Shown: positions 43,991-55,716, numbered from the stretch's first letter. The stretch: 64,000 bases of DNA from Acytostelium subglobosum LB1 (GCF_000787575.1 NW_012236499.1:186001-250000); one strand, 5' to 3'. The notes: generated by a model not told the origin, from the sequence alone. A program made the numbers and translations.

Positions 43991-44391
43991 ATGTCAACAC
44001 AGAAGAACGACTTTCAACCAATTCAGGACACTGTCAAGATCAAGCCTCCAAGAAAGCTCAACTATGAGTATCTACAGCCACTTGCTGCTGCTCCCATCAT
44101 TGGTCTGAGTATGTGTACATTGTCATCACAACATTCATTCGTCATTCATACTTACCCTCGTTTCATCTTTTAGTCAAGTTTGTCGGTAGAGACAGATATC
44201 CAAGAGTAAACGCTGCCCTCTATGGATTAACTGTTGGCGCTGCATTCATTCATGGTGCATACATGCTGTAAGTGATGAAACGTGGACTGACGTTGACTTG
44301 TGTCATATTCATACTCATACTCATACTCAACAAACCATCACAACGAACGATATCTAGCAACAAGAGTTATGGCAACTTGGATGAGCGCTAA
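43991..44391 (+). CDS. Small membrane protein, 81 aa, three exons
   Basis: Exons 43991-44108, 44174-44267 and 44358-44391, with GTATGT and GTAAGT donors and TTTTAG and TCTAG acceptors, phases 1 and 2. The frame closes with a TAA at 44389-44391. The product begins MSTQKNDFQPIQDTVKI, has a motif YEYLQPLAAAPIIGLIKFVG, and one good membrane segment (YGLTVGAAFIHGAYMLL) before the tail NKSYGNLDER. Size and layout fit a small inner-mitochondrial-membrane or respiratory accessory protein, but I do not recognise it. No single open frame shows this gene; it appears only after splicing. Confidence 0.75.
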
Positions 44392-44574
44392 GTCATTCAA
44401 GACTCGCTTCTCTCTCTTTACCAGTGTGCTCGCTCCTCTTTTGACCGACCAGACAGTGTCATTGAGGAATCGGCTATCGACACCATCAAGTTTAAATACA
44501 ATACTATTGTCATTGTGCACTCGACGACATAGCCATAATACCTCGTTCTACATGTTCTTTTATATAATATTTAT

Positions 44575-44982
44575 TTACTTCCTATTCTTTGTAGGATAGC
44601 CCATTGGATTGTTGGTGCAATGATGTTGGAGTAGCTTCATGACATCGGTGTTGAGCTCGTCTGGAACGTCCTCTTTGCTAAGTGCCCAATTGTAAATGTC
44701 GGGGTCTGGCTGCTGAATGAGTATGTCGTAATCGCGCAACTGTTGTTCGGTCAATGTAGCAATGTTCTTTGTGGCGAATGTTCCAAGCAGTAGATCGTTC
44801 TCAAGCATTCCTCTCTCCTTGCTCTGCCACAGCAGTCTCTTTCTCATCTTCTCCACGTCGGTCAGTGGTGCGTCGGGATCAGTCAATGACGAATATCCAG
44901 CCTGAGGCATATACCTCAGTGTCAGTGTACTCGACTGTGTTAACAATGTTCGCGTCGTTGTGCTAATCACTCTTCCTAACAT
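44575..44982 (-). CDS. Succinate dehydrogenase assembly factor 2 (SDHAF2/Sdh5), 135 aa
   Basis: Single exon. The N-terminus is a typical mitochondrial presequence (MLGRVISTTTRTLLTQSS, Arg/Ser/Thr-rich and without acids). The family core is clear: RKRLLWQSKERGMLEND and LRDYDILIQQPDPDIYNW, the signature of the Sdh5/YgfY fold. Role: promotes covalent attachment of FAD to the SDH flavoprotein in the mitochondrial matrix. Divergent from ELP6 with 192 bases between starts. Confidence 0.95.
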   Translation of the reverse strand: MLGRVISTTTRTLLTQSSTLTLRYMPQAGYSSLTDPDAPLTDVEKMRKRLLWQSKERGMLENDLLLGTFATKNIATLTEQQLRDYDILIQQPDPDIYNWALSKEDVPDELNTDVMKLLQHHCTNNPMGYPTKNRK

Positions 44983-45174
44983 CTTGTTTGTTTGTTGTTA
45001 TCTCTATGTTTGAGTGGCAAGTCGAATGTCTTGTGCAATGACTGTCGACGCGACTTTGAAATCGAATCTGAATGTTTGTGAAGTTGAAGTCTCTTCGCCA
45101 CGCATTCATTCAATCATTCATTCACTCTTCATTCATACATATACAATATACAGATACAGATACATATATATACG

Positions 45175-46129
45175 ATGGACTTGTTTAGTCATTTGAATTG
45201 GTATAGAGGAACAAGGGATGATGGCGCACCCCTCAAGTGTATACCGCCAGGCAAGCTTATTGCGGTGACAGATACATTGGAGGCCGAAGGCTCATTCATT
45301 ATACATGATGTATTGCAATCGATTAGTAAGCGTGATGATATGGCAACTTGCTTGCTCGGTCTACATCAGAGTCTGTTTCACTATCATAGTGTTGGCAGGA
45401 AGCTCGGCTACAACCTGACGAACGAGCATCAGAAGGGCCGCTTCTCATTCATCAATGCACTGCACAACTCATACTCGTGGATCGATCGCTTGCAGGCTGA
45501 GGCGTTGGAGGAGGCCGGCATCGACGAGGCCGGTCCACTCGACAACATATCCAAGGGCTTTCAGCCATTCCCCACGAGCACCATATCGAAGCATCAAGGC
45601 TCAGTCAGTCAGTTCCTCAACGATGTGTTCAACGCCTTTGTCAATGATCATCAGGCAAGAGTGGCAAAGATGGCATCAACTGGCAGTGGCGGTAACATGC
45701 AGACATTGTTCATCATTGACAACTTGAACCTTTTGAGCAGCTTTGGTGGCTGTCGCGATCTGGACTTGTTGCACTTCTTGCAGACCCTGCACACATATGT
45801 CGGCGAACAGGGTGATTGCAGTGTACTGTTGCTCTTCCATTCAGACTGCAACGTTGACGACACATTCTTCAAGTTGCTTCAATACGAGGCTGACCTTACG
45901 ATAAACATTGGTGGTCTCAAGTCTGGTTACTCAAAGGATATAGATGGACAGGTAATGTTCTGATTCGTATGACAGGAAGTGTAGTGCTAGTGACTGACTC
46001 AACCATCACATTATATAGATTGAGTTCCTTCAAAAGATGGATGATAATACATTGCATAGATTGAGTCCTATACTCTATCAGGTGTTGGACAACAATATTA
46101 GGTACTTTGCCATGGGTTCTAGGATATAG
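45175..46129 (+). CDS. Elongator subunit ELP6, 295 aa
   Basis: Two exons, 45175-45951 and 46019-46129, phase 0 intron. RecA-like fold without Walker A, as in the family: strands LIAVTDTLEAEGSFIIHDVL, a Walker B-like strand TLFIIDNLNLLSSFG and SVLLLFHSDCNVDD. Exon 2 completes it with HRLSPILYQVLDNNIRYF. ELP4, ELP5 and ELP6 form the hexameric ring of Elongator, needed for modification of wobble uridine in tRNAs. Divergent with SDHAF2. Confidence 0.88.
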
Positions 46130-46657
46130 ATATATACAATTGGAGCAGCGATCAAGAATCAACCGAACAGTCAAGATACCATCCATTGGGTACCATCCAA
46201 ATCAACACAAACATAAATGTAAATAGACATACAATCATTCAATCATTCAATCAATGGACCCATTGAATGGCCTGGCCCTCAAAACACAATCAATCAATCA
46301 TTCAATTATTCAATCATTCAATATGTCGTGATCAATCATGTGAGTAAGTGTGTGTGATGGTGTCGACAAGTGTTATTGCGAATCCTCCAATAGCGTGGAT
46401 CATTGTCCTATTGGTTGTGTGACCACCCAATGTGATCGATCATTTATGTATTCCAGGGTGATCAGTGTGTGTTGATGTGGTAGTGGACCACTGATCTCAA
46501 TAATGAATCCTATTACATTGGGTCTAATTGTCATTATCCATTCATTCTATCTTTGTATTAATAATAATTGGAAAGATATAGATAGAGCAAATGACAATAA
46601 TTAGTATGTACTTCCCCCAATAGAGTTATAATAAAGACTTACTAATATAACTTATGA
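46130..46657. other. Intergenic region
   Basis: 528 bases with ATTCAATC-type repeats (about 46220-46325) and a run of GATCATTTATG-like AT-rich sequence. No gene seen. Confidence 0.4.
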
Positions 46658-46882
46658 ATGTACATTCATTCAGAGGTTTTATCATCTCTTGGTAACATTA
46701 CTACTTCAGCAGTTGGTATTACAACAAACAAGAATACCAAGATAATATCTTCTACGACAAGTTCTCAGACTCTGATCAATTTAGGACAAACTGGAAATAA
46801 TGTTGCCATGACCCAGAATGATTGGGATAACATGTTTGGAGGTGATGAAGATCCATTCACATCATGGTGCTACTACTATTAA
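46658..46882 (+). CDS. Possible small protein, 74 aa
   Basis: Open frame from ATG to TAA with a Ser/Thr/Asn-rich first part and an acidic, aromatic end (NDWDNMFGGDEDPFTSWCYYY). The preceding ATTCATTCAG could be a splice acceptor, so this may be the last exon of a longer gene. No family recognised. Confidence 0.4.
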   Translation: MYIHSEVLSSLGNITTSAVGITTNKNTKIISSTTSSQTLINLGQTGNNVAMTQNDWDNMFGGDEDPFTSWCYYY

Positions 46883-46949
46883 ACATTAACTATCAATCAG
46901 CAGTGCCACGTAGTGACATGCTTTTGATGATTTAATGATCCATCCATGT

Positions 46950-47489
46950 TCAAATATTCTGATAACCTCCATCACCATGGTTCTCATTCAATGTGAAGGT
47001 CAATGAGCAACAGAAACAGCATAGGTAGACAAGGTTGCAGGCAAGTAGTAGGGTGGAGACTACGATTGGAGCAATGTAAATGTCAAGGCCAAGGGAGTAC
47101 TGGTAGAGGGATACATCATTGGGAGTATCGGAATGGTAGTAACACTTGACTGTCCTTGTGGTGGAGCAGTAGTTCTGAGCATAGGACATATTGTTGGTAC
47201 CAATATAAGAGTCCAAATTGTAGTATTGTTCAATGTAGAGTAGTGCGGCTTGGACATGGATCAAATGGCATACCAATCCAGGTTTGTTGGTACTTGGATT
47301 CTCGAGATCTTCTTGGCATTCAGTTGTAGTTGTAGTAGTATTGGCTATTGTACAACTTGTCACTAGACAATCATCACTCCTCTGATTCTCAACAGCATGT
47401 TTATATTGGAGTACACTCAATATCATTGTACCCAAGAATATCAGAGTAAGTATTAATGTAATATAATAACCTCTTCCAACTTTAGGCAT
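46950..47489 (-). CDS. Two-helix membrane protein with cysteine-rich loop, 179 aa
   Basis: Single exon. Membrane helices at residues 9-27 (YITLILTLIFLGTMILSVL) and about 138-160 (IYIAPIVVSTLLLACNLVYL). The loop between them has about seven cysteines and several NxS/T sites (ANTT, NMSY), so it is probably extracytoplasmic and disulfide-bonded. The second helix ends in a Cys cluster (CCFCC) likely to be acylated. The layout recalls auxiliary channel subunits, but no motif confirms this. Confidence 0.75.
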   Translation of the reverse strand: MPKVGRGYYITLILTLIFLGTMILSVLQYKHAVENQRSDDCLVTSCTIANTTTTTTECQEDLENPSTNKPGLVCHLIHVQAALLYIEQYYNLDSYIGTNNMSYAQNYCSTTRTVKCYYHSDTPNDVSLYQYSLGLDIYIAPIVVSTLLLACNLVYLCCFCCSLTFTLNENHGDGGYQNI

Positions 47490-48278
47490 TATTAATCTCC
47501 TCTTCTATTATTTGTTTGTTTTTTTGTTATATTAATGTATGAATGGATGGATGGATGAATGAATTAATGATAAGGAGTGTACACTTACATTACAGGCTCT
47601 ACTCTTTAAAGAGACAGCGGGATCTGTATTACCATTTTAGGTCAACATCCATCAACTTGTCTTTCTTTGGGGTGAATGTGTGTCGACACACAAACACAGC
47701 AACAACGATAACCCAATCATCATTGTTACTTAGGCTTGCTTGCGTTCAAGTGCATAAGTGTGGGAGTATCCATCAACTCGTTAATGATGGATAAAAGTAA
47801 CAATGTTGTTGTTGTTGTCACAACGTTTGGAGCCATGAGAATGAACTTGAGCTCGCCAAACTTTATACATTTAGAACATATTGTTCCAATTGTATATATC
47901 TAGTATTGTATATCTTTCTATCTGTATGTTGTTAATGCAAAAGCATCATAAACTAACTACTAGTTAGTTACTAGTAGTCAATACATCTTTTTATAGAGTC
48001 TGCAGAATGAATCAGAATTAATGTGTTGGTGAAAAACAATTCGCTGAACCTGTTTCAAAGAGTTTGATTTGAGGTCTGATCCAGTGTGAGTAATGGTGGG
48101 TGAACTTGAGAAAGTGGAAAACAAGTAGAGAGCTCCAGATGATATATTTAGATCATCAAACAAATATATATTGATTGATGATTGACAATGAATCAATCAT
48201 CAAATCAAACTATCAATCAATTAAATATATATAGATATATATAATATAATCATATCAATCAAACAAATTAAATTAAAA
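47490..48278. other. Divergent intergenic region
   Basis: 789 bases between the membrane protein (-) and the Rac-type GTPase (+). A GTTGTTGTTG tract near 47801-47817, AT-rich stretches with TATATATAGATATATATAA near 48226-48244 as the likely promoter core of the GTPase. No gene seen. Confidence 0.4.
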
Positions 48279-48944
48279 ATGCAACACATTAAGATCGTAG
48301 TTATTGGAGATGGAGCCGTTGGAAAGACATCAATGTTAATCAGTTATACTACAAATGGACTTCCAAGTGATTATCAACCAACAGTATTCGATAATTATTC
48401 AGCATTGGTCATGTACGACAAGAAGCCATATAATCTTGGATTATGGGATACTGCTGGTCAAGAGGACTTTGATCGTCTGCGACCATTGAGTTATCCACAG
48501 ACCGATGTATTCATCCTTTGCTACAGTGTTATCAATCCAAACTCATACACCAATGTCTGGGACAAGTGGTACAAGGAGATCACCACCTACTGCCCAAACA
48601 CACCAGTGATTCTCGTTGGCGCCCAGAGTGACCTGAGGACCAACACAGTTATTCTAAATAGATTGGCCGAGAGGAAGCAGCAGGCTGTTACAACAGAGAT
48701 GGGCGAGCAAATGGCCAAGAAGATTGGTGCTGCCTTCTTTTGTGAATGCTCAGCTTATACACAGAAAGGTCTACATAGTGTATTCGAACGTGTAATTGAC
48801 TCATATTATGGAAAGACATCTTATGCACCACTTTCAAAGAAGGACAAGAAGAAGTTGGTTCAAAAGAAGTCATCATCACTATCATCAAACATGGGTCCAA
48901 CTGCAAAATTAGAGAAAGAGAAGTCTAAATGCTCGATAATGTAA
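48279..48944 (+). CDS. Rac/Rho-family small GTPase, 221 aa
   Basis: Single exon. G1 GDGAVGKTS at residues 10-18, switch I with [10 protein letters not shown]3 [18 protein letters not shown], and G5 [10 protein letters not shown], all Rac/Cdc42-like. The G4 motif reads VGAQSDLR, a variant of the TKxD or TQxD seen in Rac and Cdc42. The C-terminus is longer than usual, strongly basic ([11 protein letters not shown]) and ends CSIM, a CaaX box; a final Met usually favours farnesyl transfer. Role: membrane-bound switch controlling actin. Napi-type SCAR complex (see napA) is a known Rac effector. Which dictyostelid Rac it matches cannot be settled. Confidence 0.93.
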   Translation: MQHIKIVVIGDGAVGKTSMLISYTTNGLPSDYQPTVFDNYSALVMYDKKPYNLGLWDTAGQEDFDRLRPLSYPQTDVFILCYSVINPNSYTNVWDKWYKEITTYCPNTPVILVGAQSDLRTNTVILNRLAERKQQAVTTEMGEQMAKKIGAAFFCECSAYTQKGLHSVFERVIDSYYGKTSYAPLSKKDKKKLVQKKSSSLSSNMGPTAKLEKEKSKCSIM

Positions 48945-49367
48945 ATAATATATATAATAAATAAATATTTATGTAAATAATAATAATTAATCAACCAGAC
49001 TTGAGTTCCTGAACTTCAAATTAAGATTCAAAAATATCTTCAAAATGGGAAAAACGAGGTTCTTCGTCTTTTTTGGAGTTTTGGGGTCACTTCACTTGAG
49101 TCCAATCACTTGGCCTGTTCTCAACATTACTGTCTATCTATCTCTTTATTCATTCATTCATTCATATACGTGTAGAGTGTGTTCCAACAACAATATTTAT
49201 TCCATTATACCATCACAATCGGTTCGGGTAAATACATCAATTCATTGTTCGGGCCAATCAATCATTCCATTCAATCGTTCAACCAATCATTCAAACATAC
49301 ACCATCAACTTCAATCAACATCAACATCAACATTATATTACATCATAAACATATTATACATAATACT
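48945..49367. other. Spacer and leader of the P450 reductase gene
   Basis: 423 bases. The last 150 are rich in CATCAACATCAAC and AATCATTCA units and are probably untranslated leader. The open frame can be read from 49179, but the protein alignment starts at 49368. Confidence 0.45.
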
Positions 49368-51419
49368 ATGGTAGACTTTAAAAAGTTGGCAACAAGCAAA
49401 TCAGCATGGGCGCTGGCACTTGGAGGTGGCGCAACATACTTCCTTTATCAATTCTTCACGATGCCCAATGTGTCAAATGCTGAAGGTGGTAGTATTGCAT
49501 TCAAGGCTGCACCACAGGGTCAACAAGGACAACAACAACAGCCAGCAAAGAAGAAGGAGAGATACGTGGCGCCGACCGATCCCTCGCGCCCCGTGCTGAT
49601 CCTGGTCGGCACCGAGTACGGTCTGTCACACGAGGTTGCACAGAAGCTCGAGCAGGAGATTGGTCAGCTGACTGGCATCTTTGCACGCATCGTCGATATG
49701 GAGGAGTACGAGATGGTCAACTTTGCCAAGGAGCAGCTGGTCCTGGTCATCACCTCGACATATGGTGACGGTGTGCCTCCCACGACCGCCCGTCCCTTCT
49801 TTGACTACCTCGAGGCCAACTCACTGGACCTCGCTCACTGCCAGTTCTGTGTATTGGCGCTGGGAGATCGCTCATACCCCCTGTTCTGCCAGGCGGGCAA
49901 GACCATGGACGCGCTGTTTGAGAAGTCTGGCGCCAAGCGTCTGCAAAACAGAGTCGAGGTCGACCAGGAGGACTGGAATGTGTTTGATCGCTGGATCGAC
50001 TCGGTCGTCAAGATGCTGCCCTCACTCAATCTGGAGGAGAAGGAGGACTACCTGTACGAGGTGGCCAAGTCCTTTGCTCTTGCCGCTGGCAAGCACAACA
50101 AGAAGGTGCCATACTCATCAAAGCTGTTGGTCAAGCGTCTGCTCACCTCGGGCACTGGCGACAAGGAAGCCTTCCACTTTGAGTTTGTCCTGGGCGAGTC
50201 TGAGCTCAAGTGGCGTCCAGGTGACTCGCTAGCCATCCTCCCACACAACAAGCAGACCGAGGTAGACGCCATCATTGCCCTGCTCAAGGTGTCCGCTTCG
50301 ACCAAGATCAACACACCATCGTCGCACTATCAAGAGAAGCTTGGCTCTGCCAACCCTGCTCAGATCACCCTATCCCACGCTCTAACCAAGTGCTACGATC
50401 TCCACAACCTGAAGCCTGAGCTTCTGACCCTGCTCCGCGACCATTCCAAGAACGACTCTGAGAAGCAACGTCTGGTTCAGTTGCTCAAGGAAGGTGTAAG
50501 TGTAGCCCAGACACGTGCTGTGAGCAAGGACTTAATTAAGTATTAACATGCTGGCCACATCATCATAGACGAGCAAGACCAATGTAGCACTTCACAAGTA
50601 TCTTGAGGAGCATCACCTAGTGGATGTGCTCAAGCAGTTCTCATCAGCTCGTCCACCAATCAATGATGTTATGGGTGCACTCGGAAAGTTGTTGCCACGT
50701 TACTACTCCATTGCCTCGTCTCAATCACATGTATGTCCATCTCTCACACACTCGCTCGCTCATTCAATCAATCAATCAATCACTAACACTCACTTACTTG
50801 ATAGAATGACAAGACAGTCTCATTATGTGTGGCAGTTGTAAGATATCAACTGCATGGCAGCGATAGGATTGGTGTGGCCAGCACACATATGGCCGATCGT
50901 TTGGCTATTGGCGATGAATGCTCGATCTATGTCAACAACAACCCAGACTTCCGTCTGCCAGAGGACCCCAACACACCCATACTGATGATTGGACCAGGCA
51001 CTGGTCTCGCACCATTCATTGCCTTTATTCAGGAGCGAGTCAAGCAGCAGGCGACGGGCGACATGCACCTCTACTTTGGCAGTCGCTCCAGCCAGATCGA
51101 CTTCCTCTACGGCAATGAACTGCAGCAGTACGCGCAAGCCGGCACCATCAAGCTCAACACGGCATTCTCTCGCGAGGGTCCCGCCAAGGTCTACGTGCAG
51201 GATCGTCTGATGGAGAACTCGGAGCAGGTGGCCGAGCTCATCAAGGCTGGCGGACACATCTACGTCTGTGGTGATGCCAAGAACATGGCGCCAGACGTCC
51301 ACAACACACTCAAATCAATCCTAGTCAAGCATCAACACTGTGCCGACGAGCAAGAGGCCGAGGTCCATCTCCATCACATGGAGAAGTCAAAGAGATACCA
51401 GAAGGATACTTGGTTCTAA
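49368..51419 (+). CDS. NADPH-cytochrome P450 reductase, 634 aa
   Basis: Three exons: 49368-50495, 50569-50730 and 50805-51419. N-terminal anchor (WALALGGGATYFLYQFF). FMN domain from about residue 68 with VGTEYGLS, STYGDGVPPTTARPFFD and LGDRSYPLFCQAG. FAD domain with PRYYSIASS (FAD binding). NADPH domain with GPGTGLAPFIAFIQER and YVCGDAKNMAPDVH. The C-terminal aromatic is Trp in DTWF, where the family has Trp near the end. Role: transfers electrons from NADPH to microsomal P450s in the ER membrane. The start at 49368 is chosen because it gives the membrane anchor; an earlier in-frame start would add about 63 low-complexity residues. D. discoideum has related RedA and RedB. Confidence 0.94.
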
Positions 51420-51541
51420 GAATGTCGTCCATACATTATTAAACTACTTTGATTGGTTGATCAAGTCCTGGATATGACCAATCCAATTGATGCGCGCCAA
51501 ACACACATTCAGTCTAGTTTAGTCCATTCCAGTCCAGTACT

Positions 51542-52567
51542 TTATTGTTGTTGCTTCCAGATCTTGACATACTCGACGATGTTCTTCTGAGGGAATACTG
51601 AATTCTTGTCGGGATCACCTGGCCATCCTCCACCGATGGCAGTGTTGAGTATCATGTAGAATGTTACATCATTGGGGAATCTAGTTGTTGGATTATTCTT
51701 CAAATCAAGGATATTGTATGGAATATTATCAACCATGCTACAAGTCATCCGATGGTACATGTTAGTATACATACATACTCATCACTCATTCAATCAATCA
51801 ATTACTTACAATACAATCAGATCAACATCCCAAATTACACTGTAAAGATGGAACTCAGTGTTGAGTGTGGACACATCAGTAGTGTTATAGACACTACCCA
51901 TGTTTGAACAGTTGTTGGTCTCATGGTATGTTCCCCAAATGATCTTATCATCTCCAGTGTTCTCCATGATATCAATCTCGCCTAAAGTGTGTGATTGAGC
52001 GTGTGAGTGAGTTGTGGGCGAGTGATTGGAATCATTCCATCTCATTGATTGAACATACGATAGAAATCACATGTAGACTCCAATGAGTATAACCAGAATG
52101 CTGGCCAATAACCCTTTCCAAGGGGAAGTTGCATCAAAGCTTCGAAACGACCATAGACCACATTGAGACTGCCAGATGTATCCATGCGGCATGACGTGTA
52201 GTTGAATCCCTAGAGTCGACAATCAATCAGTATGAGTGATGACGATGTACACATACATAGAGTGACTACTTACATATAACTTGCTATAGTTACTTAATAG
52301 AACAAGTTTACCATCTTCGATGAAACAGTTCTCTGGTGTGTAGAATTGAAGTTGGGCATCACCAGGGGTGTAGTTGGTGAGTGTCCATACATTGGTATCA
52401 ATGTGAGTGGCATTGAACTCATCCTCCCAGTATAGATTCCAACCGTCATAGTCAACTGGCACACCGATAGCATATGGATGTGCACATGTCAACCAAACAT
52501 TATTGCTAACAGTCAACAATGTTATCAACAATGTCAACAACAATGTTGATGATACCATTGTCCTCAT
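51542..52567 (-). CDS. Secreted GH16 beta-glucanase, 270 aa
   Basis: Four exons: 52274-52567, 52059-52209, 51810-51981 and 51542-51737. Signal peptide (LLLTLLITLLTVSNNVWL). The GH16 fold is shown by YWEDEFNATHIDTNVWT, the strand GRFEALMQLPLGKGYWPAFWL, and the catalytic motif EIDIMEN, in which the two Glu are nucleophile and acid/base. TAIGGGWPGD near the end is also typical. It is closest to laminarinase or lichenase-like members acting on beta-1,3 or mixed beta-glucans of walls; substrate not certain. Intron 2 carries GGAATCATTCC at 52028-52038. Confidence 0.92.
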
Positions 52568-53138
52568 TATTATTACTATTATATATATGTAAGTTGGTAA
52601 ATAGAATAAATGATTGAATGAAGTGATCGAAATTTATAATGACGCAAAGATATTTGTTTACAAAAAACTAAAGGTAGTATCGGGCTTGGGTTCGGCCAGG
52701 TTCCGATCTGCGGAAGTGATCGGGCACGAATTTCCTTTTTTTGAAGTCCAGATATTTCCGGTATTGACAGGTCAGCCAGCCACCTCGCTACCATTATTAT
52801 ATTACGAAGGTGAAGGTCACTCAGGGTAACCAAGGACACTGGGGGGTCAACCCATCATAAAGAGTATTGGAACTGTGAAGGGCGTCACTTAGATCTTGAA
52901 GAGGTGATCGTGGACCGCCCAAATGTATCTCAGTAGTCTGTACTAGTTCGTCTGATCTTCTTCGGGTTTGACTTGAGTAGTGCCCAACAATTCGATACCA
53001 GGGATCGACAGGCAGACAGAGAGTGTTGATCAAACTTGTAGATTATAACCGAGTGTAATACAGGAGGTACTCCAGACTTGTTGTTGTTGTTGTCCCATGT
53101 CTTTGAAGAAGGGGTAGGCACCAACAGATTTCTGACCA
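52568..53138. other. Intergenic region with degraded frames
   Basis: 571 bases upstream of the glucanase. From about 52650 to 53120 the sequence is less AT-rich and shows short open runs on the minus strand, but nothing intact. It may be debris of a larger gene. Divergent with the ankyrin remnant. Confidence 0.35.
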
Positions 53139-54689
53139 GTGAGGAACTCTTCGAGTCGGATGAAGGTCATCTTTGAGCGCGCTTGCATTAAAGGCGATAT
53201 TCAACTGATGCAACATATGATCACATCATCAAGCAGTGTGACAAACATATTATCGCCACTGGAAAACGCTTTGCACTATAGTACTTTGGACACTGTCACT
53301 TGGCTGCGGACAACAATGACATTAATGTTGAGGACAACGAAGGGTTTGTCGAATGGATACCTCCGTCGATTCAATCGTTGGCGCTCATCCAAAGACTCTT
53401 GTCCTTTTCAAACATCAAGTTCAAACAAAGGTCGTTCGAGAGTCTGGCAGTCGCTCACAACTACTTCCTACTTGAGTACCTCGATGTACACTTGGAGCAA
53501 TCACGTCGGGAATACCTATTAGTATTCCAGAAGCAATCTCATCACATCACTCTCAACTATACTGAAATACTCCTTGAATGTCTCAAGGCCAACTTGCCCA
53601 ACTCCTCAATCACTCCATCATTTGTTGCTGGATATCTGGCACGACATCCAGATGTGGTTATTGATTATGAAATGCTCCGTCTCGCCTTCACAGCCAGTGT
53701 CCAAGTTGGTCAACTGGTGCTCAATCATATTCCGCAACCGCTCGATCTCACCGACCTGTCCCTCATATCGTACGGTATGGCCAACCATCTTGATCTCCTC
53801 AAACAGTGGATTGTCAGCGACACCTACGTCTTCAAGCCAGTATACAAGCAGGGACCACGTCAGCCAACCAATCAGTCCACCTATCCACCTCTTGACTACG
53901 TAATCGAGAAGAACTTCGACCTGGCCATGCTGATTATTTCCAAGTATCCAACTGCTTGGTTGTTCTCCGCCTCTGCCATGATCGGTTCAGAACAGGAGGG
54001 AAACGTCGAGGCTCTATCATTCCTTCTTCAGAACAACACTGGCAACTACTCTACCGACCTCCTGATGTACAGTGGAAGGGGACCTGTCCATTGTCCAGCA
54101 TCTCCACTTTACCAACACTCGATCTGATATCGTCAAAACTATGGAAGCTGCCGCCAAAGAAGGTCTGTTTGACACGATCAGATTTCTGTCATCTCATCGA
54201 ACGGAGCCGTTTGGAGTCAAGCCCTTGGAGGCGGCAGCAAAAGGAGGACACATCGAAGTGGTGCACTGTCTCTGCCACAATCCAACTGTATTGCAGTGCA
54301 GCGATTGGGCCTTTGCAGGCTCTGTCAAGCATCCCCAAGTATTCCAATTCCTGGTCTCGCATTTCCCGAGCGACTTTGAACGCATGGACATTCAACGCTT
54401 GATGTATCTGACCAATGCATGCGATCGTGATCCGCAGACCCTCGTTCAGGTTCTGGATATACTTGTTCAGATGAAGGTTCAGCGCCTACAGATCAACGAA
54501 CAACTAGCCATCAATATGAAAGATTTCTTGGCCATAGTCATTCGCCACAACTATCACATATGCCTCATTCGAACATTTGAAACATTCGATCTGACCAACT
54601 TGTTGTTGCCAGCATTGCATCTTTCCATCCAATATGGACAACTCCATCTCGTCCGGTATTTCCTCAACGCGTTTCGCAAAGATCAATAA
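53139..54689 (+). pseudogene. Broken ankyrin-family gene
   Basis: Three overlapping frames continue one protein: 53139-53522 (start), 53300-54127 and 54072-54689. Two frame changes, near 53290 and near 54075, break it. Helical ankyrin-type pairs are visible (KGDIQLMQHMI, YGMANHLDLLKQWI, AAKEGLFDTIRFLSS, AAKGGHIEVVHCL). The family is the divergent dictyostelid ankyrin group also seen at 892-3035. The 5' end is unclear; the frame opens upstream of 53139 with a GTG, so a start codon is missing or in another exon. Confidence 0.7.
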
Positions 54690-54823
54690 ACCAATCAATG
54701 GCCACGGTGGACAGTTGTGATTTGTTCACCTTGCCATCTCTGCACTTCGTCCCATACCTCTTGGCCTTTGCTGTTGAATCTTGGCAGGTGGTTTGGTCAT
54801 GAACGTTGTGATTGAGCAAGGAA

Positions 54824-55300
54824 TTACTCCAATTTGGAGAGGCTGAATCCATGGACCCAAGTAATGCAACCGCATTCTATAACCTTGGACTGACACTGTC
54901 GGCCAAGGGCGACATTGTCACACTTCCTGACCTTCCGTATGCTTCTCTTGAGGGTGATCCAGCTCGACCCAAGCCCAACTCGATACCCTTCAGAGAGCAC
55001 TGTCTCTGTGTGATTGACTCGCCAGTGGCAGGTTGAAGAAGACGCCAAACATCAGAACAGTGAGAGTCGGGAAGTGCACCTGGCATGATGGGCGGGTTTA
55101 GGTTAAAGTCATTGTCGCAGTCGAGGATGAGTTCGAGGAGTGAGCGAGGCAATGCGCCGGGCGAGATCGGTGCGCTGCACGTCTCCAACCTCGTGAGCGA
55201 CGAGGGAGTGCGCACAGGGCGGCGGGCGCCATGTTGCAGGGTTTGTCACGCTCCACCCAGGTGCAGCGCGTGTTTGGTGTTAGTAGTGGGTCGGCGGCGG
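54824..55300 (-). pseudogene. Remnant of an FNIP-family gene
   Basis: On the minus strand short FNIP-like units can be read: ISPGALPRSLLELIL and IMPGALPDS, then in another frame TVLMFGVFFNLPL. These match the FNIP unit (GSIPxSVTHLxFGxxFNQPL) seen in the intact gene at 31722-33569. The frame changes at least once, near 55065, and both ends are lost. GC is higher than in nearby spacers. Confidence 0.5.
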
Positions 55301-55716
55301 GGCTCTAGTGACTGGCCTCTATATAGACCACCCATCGCGACCATTCATAGAGGTGTTGGTAGAATGCCTTGCATGTCAACGCGAATGAAAGCACATCGAT
55401 CACTGCGCAGTCATTGTCCAGGCACTGCACTATCGACCGCAGCAGTAGAGGTGATAGCCTGTCCATCTGTTGTGTTCGAATACATCTTGGATAAAATTAT
55501 GTGTTGGTTTTGAACTCATAACAGGGCAAGGGTTGATGAAACTCAATGATCAAAAAAAAAAACTAAGAAAACAATAAAAAACAAAACAAATCAAATGTTT
55601 TGAATGAACGAACGACAAAACAAACTTAACTTTTGCAATAATACACACAATCATCAACAATATATTAACTAAGAGATAACATATATATATATAAATATAC
55701 ATACACATAGAATACT
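55301..55716. other. Intergenic region upstream of RRS1
   Basis: The left 200 bases are moderately GC-rich and may belong to the FNIP remnant. An A-rich run follows at 55550-55590 and an AT-rich promoter before 55717. Confidence 0.4.

Noticed and set aside
46221-46325. CRISPR-like spacing of ATTCAATCATTCAATC units
   Set aside because: Simple tetranucleotide repeat with no unique spacers, in a eukaryotic genome.
47978-48196. Minus-strand frame of 72 residues upstream of the Rac-type GTPase
   Set aside because: Lies in an AT-rich promoter, has no domain and no splice partner.
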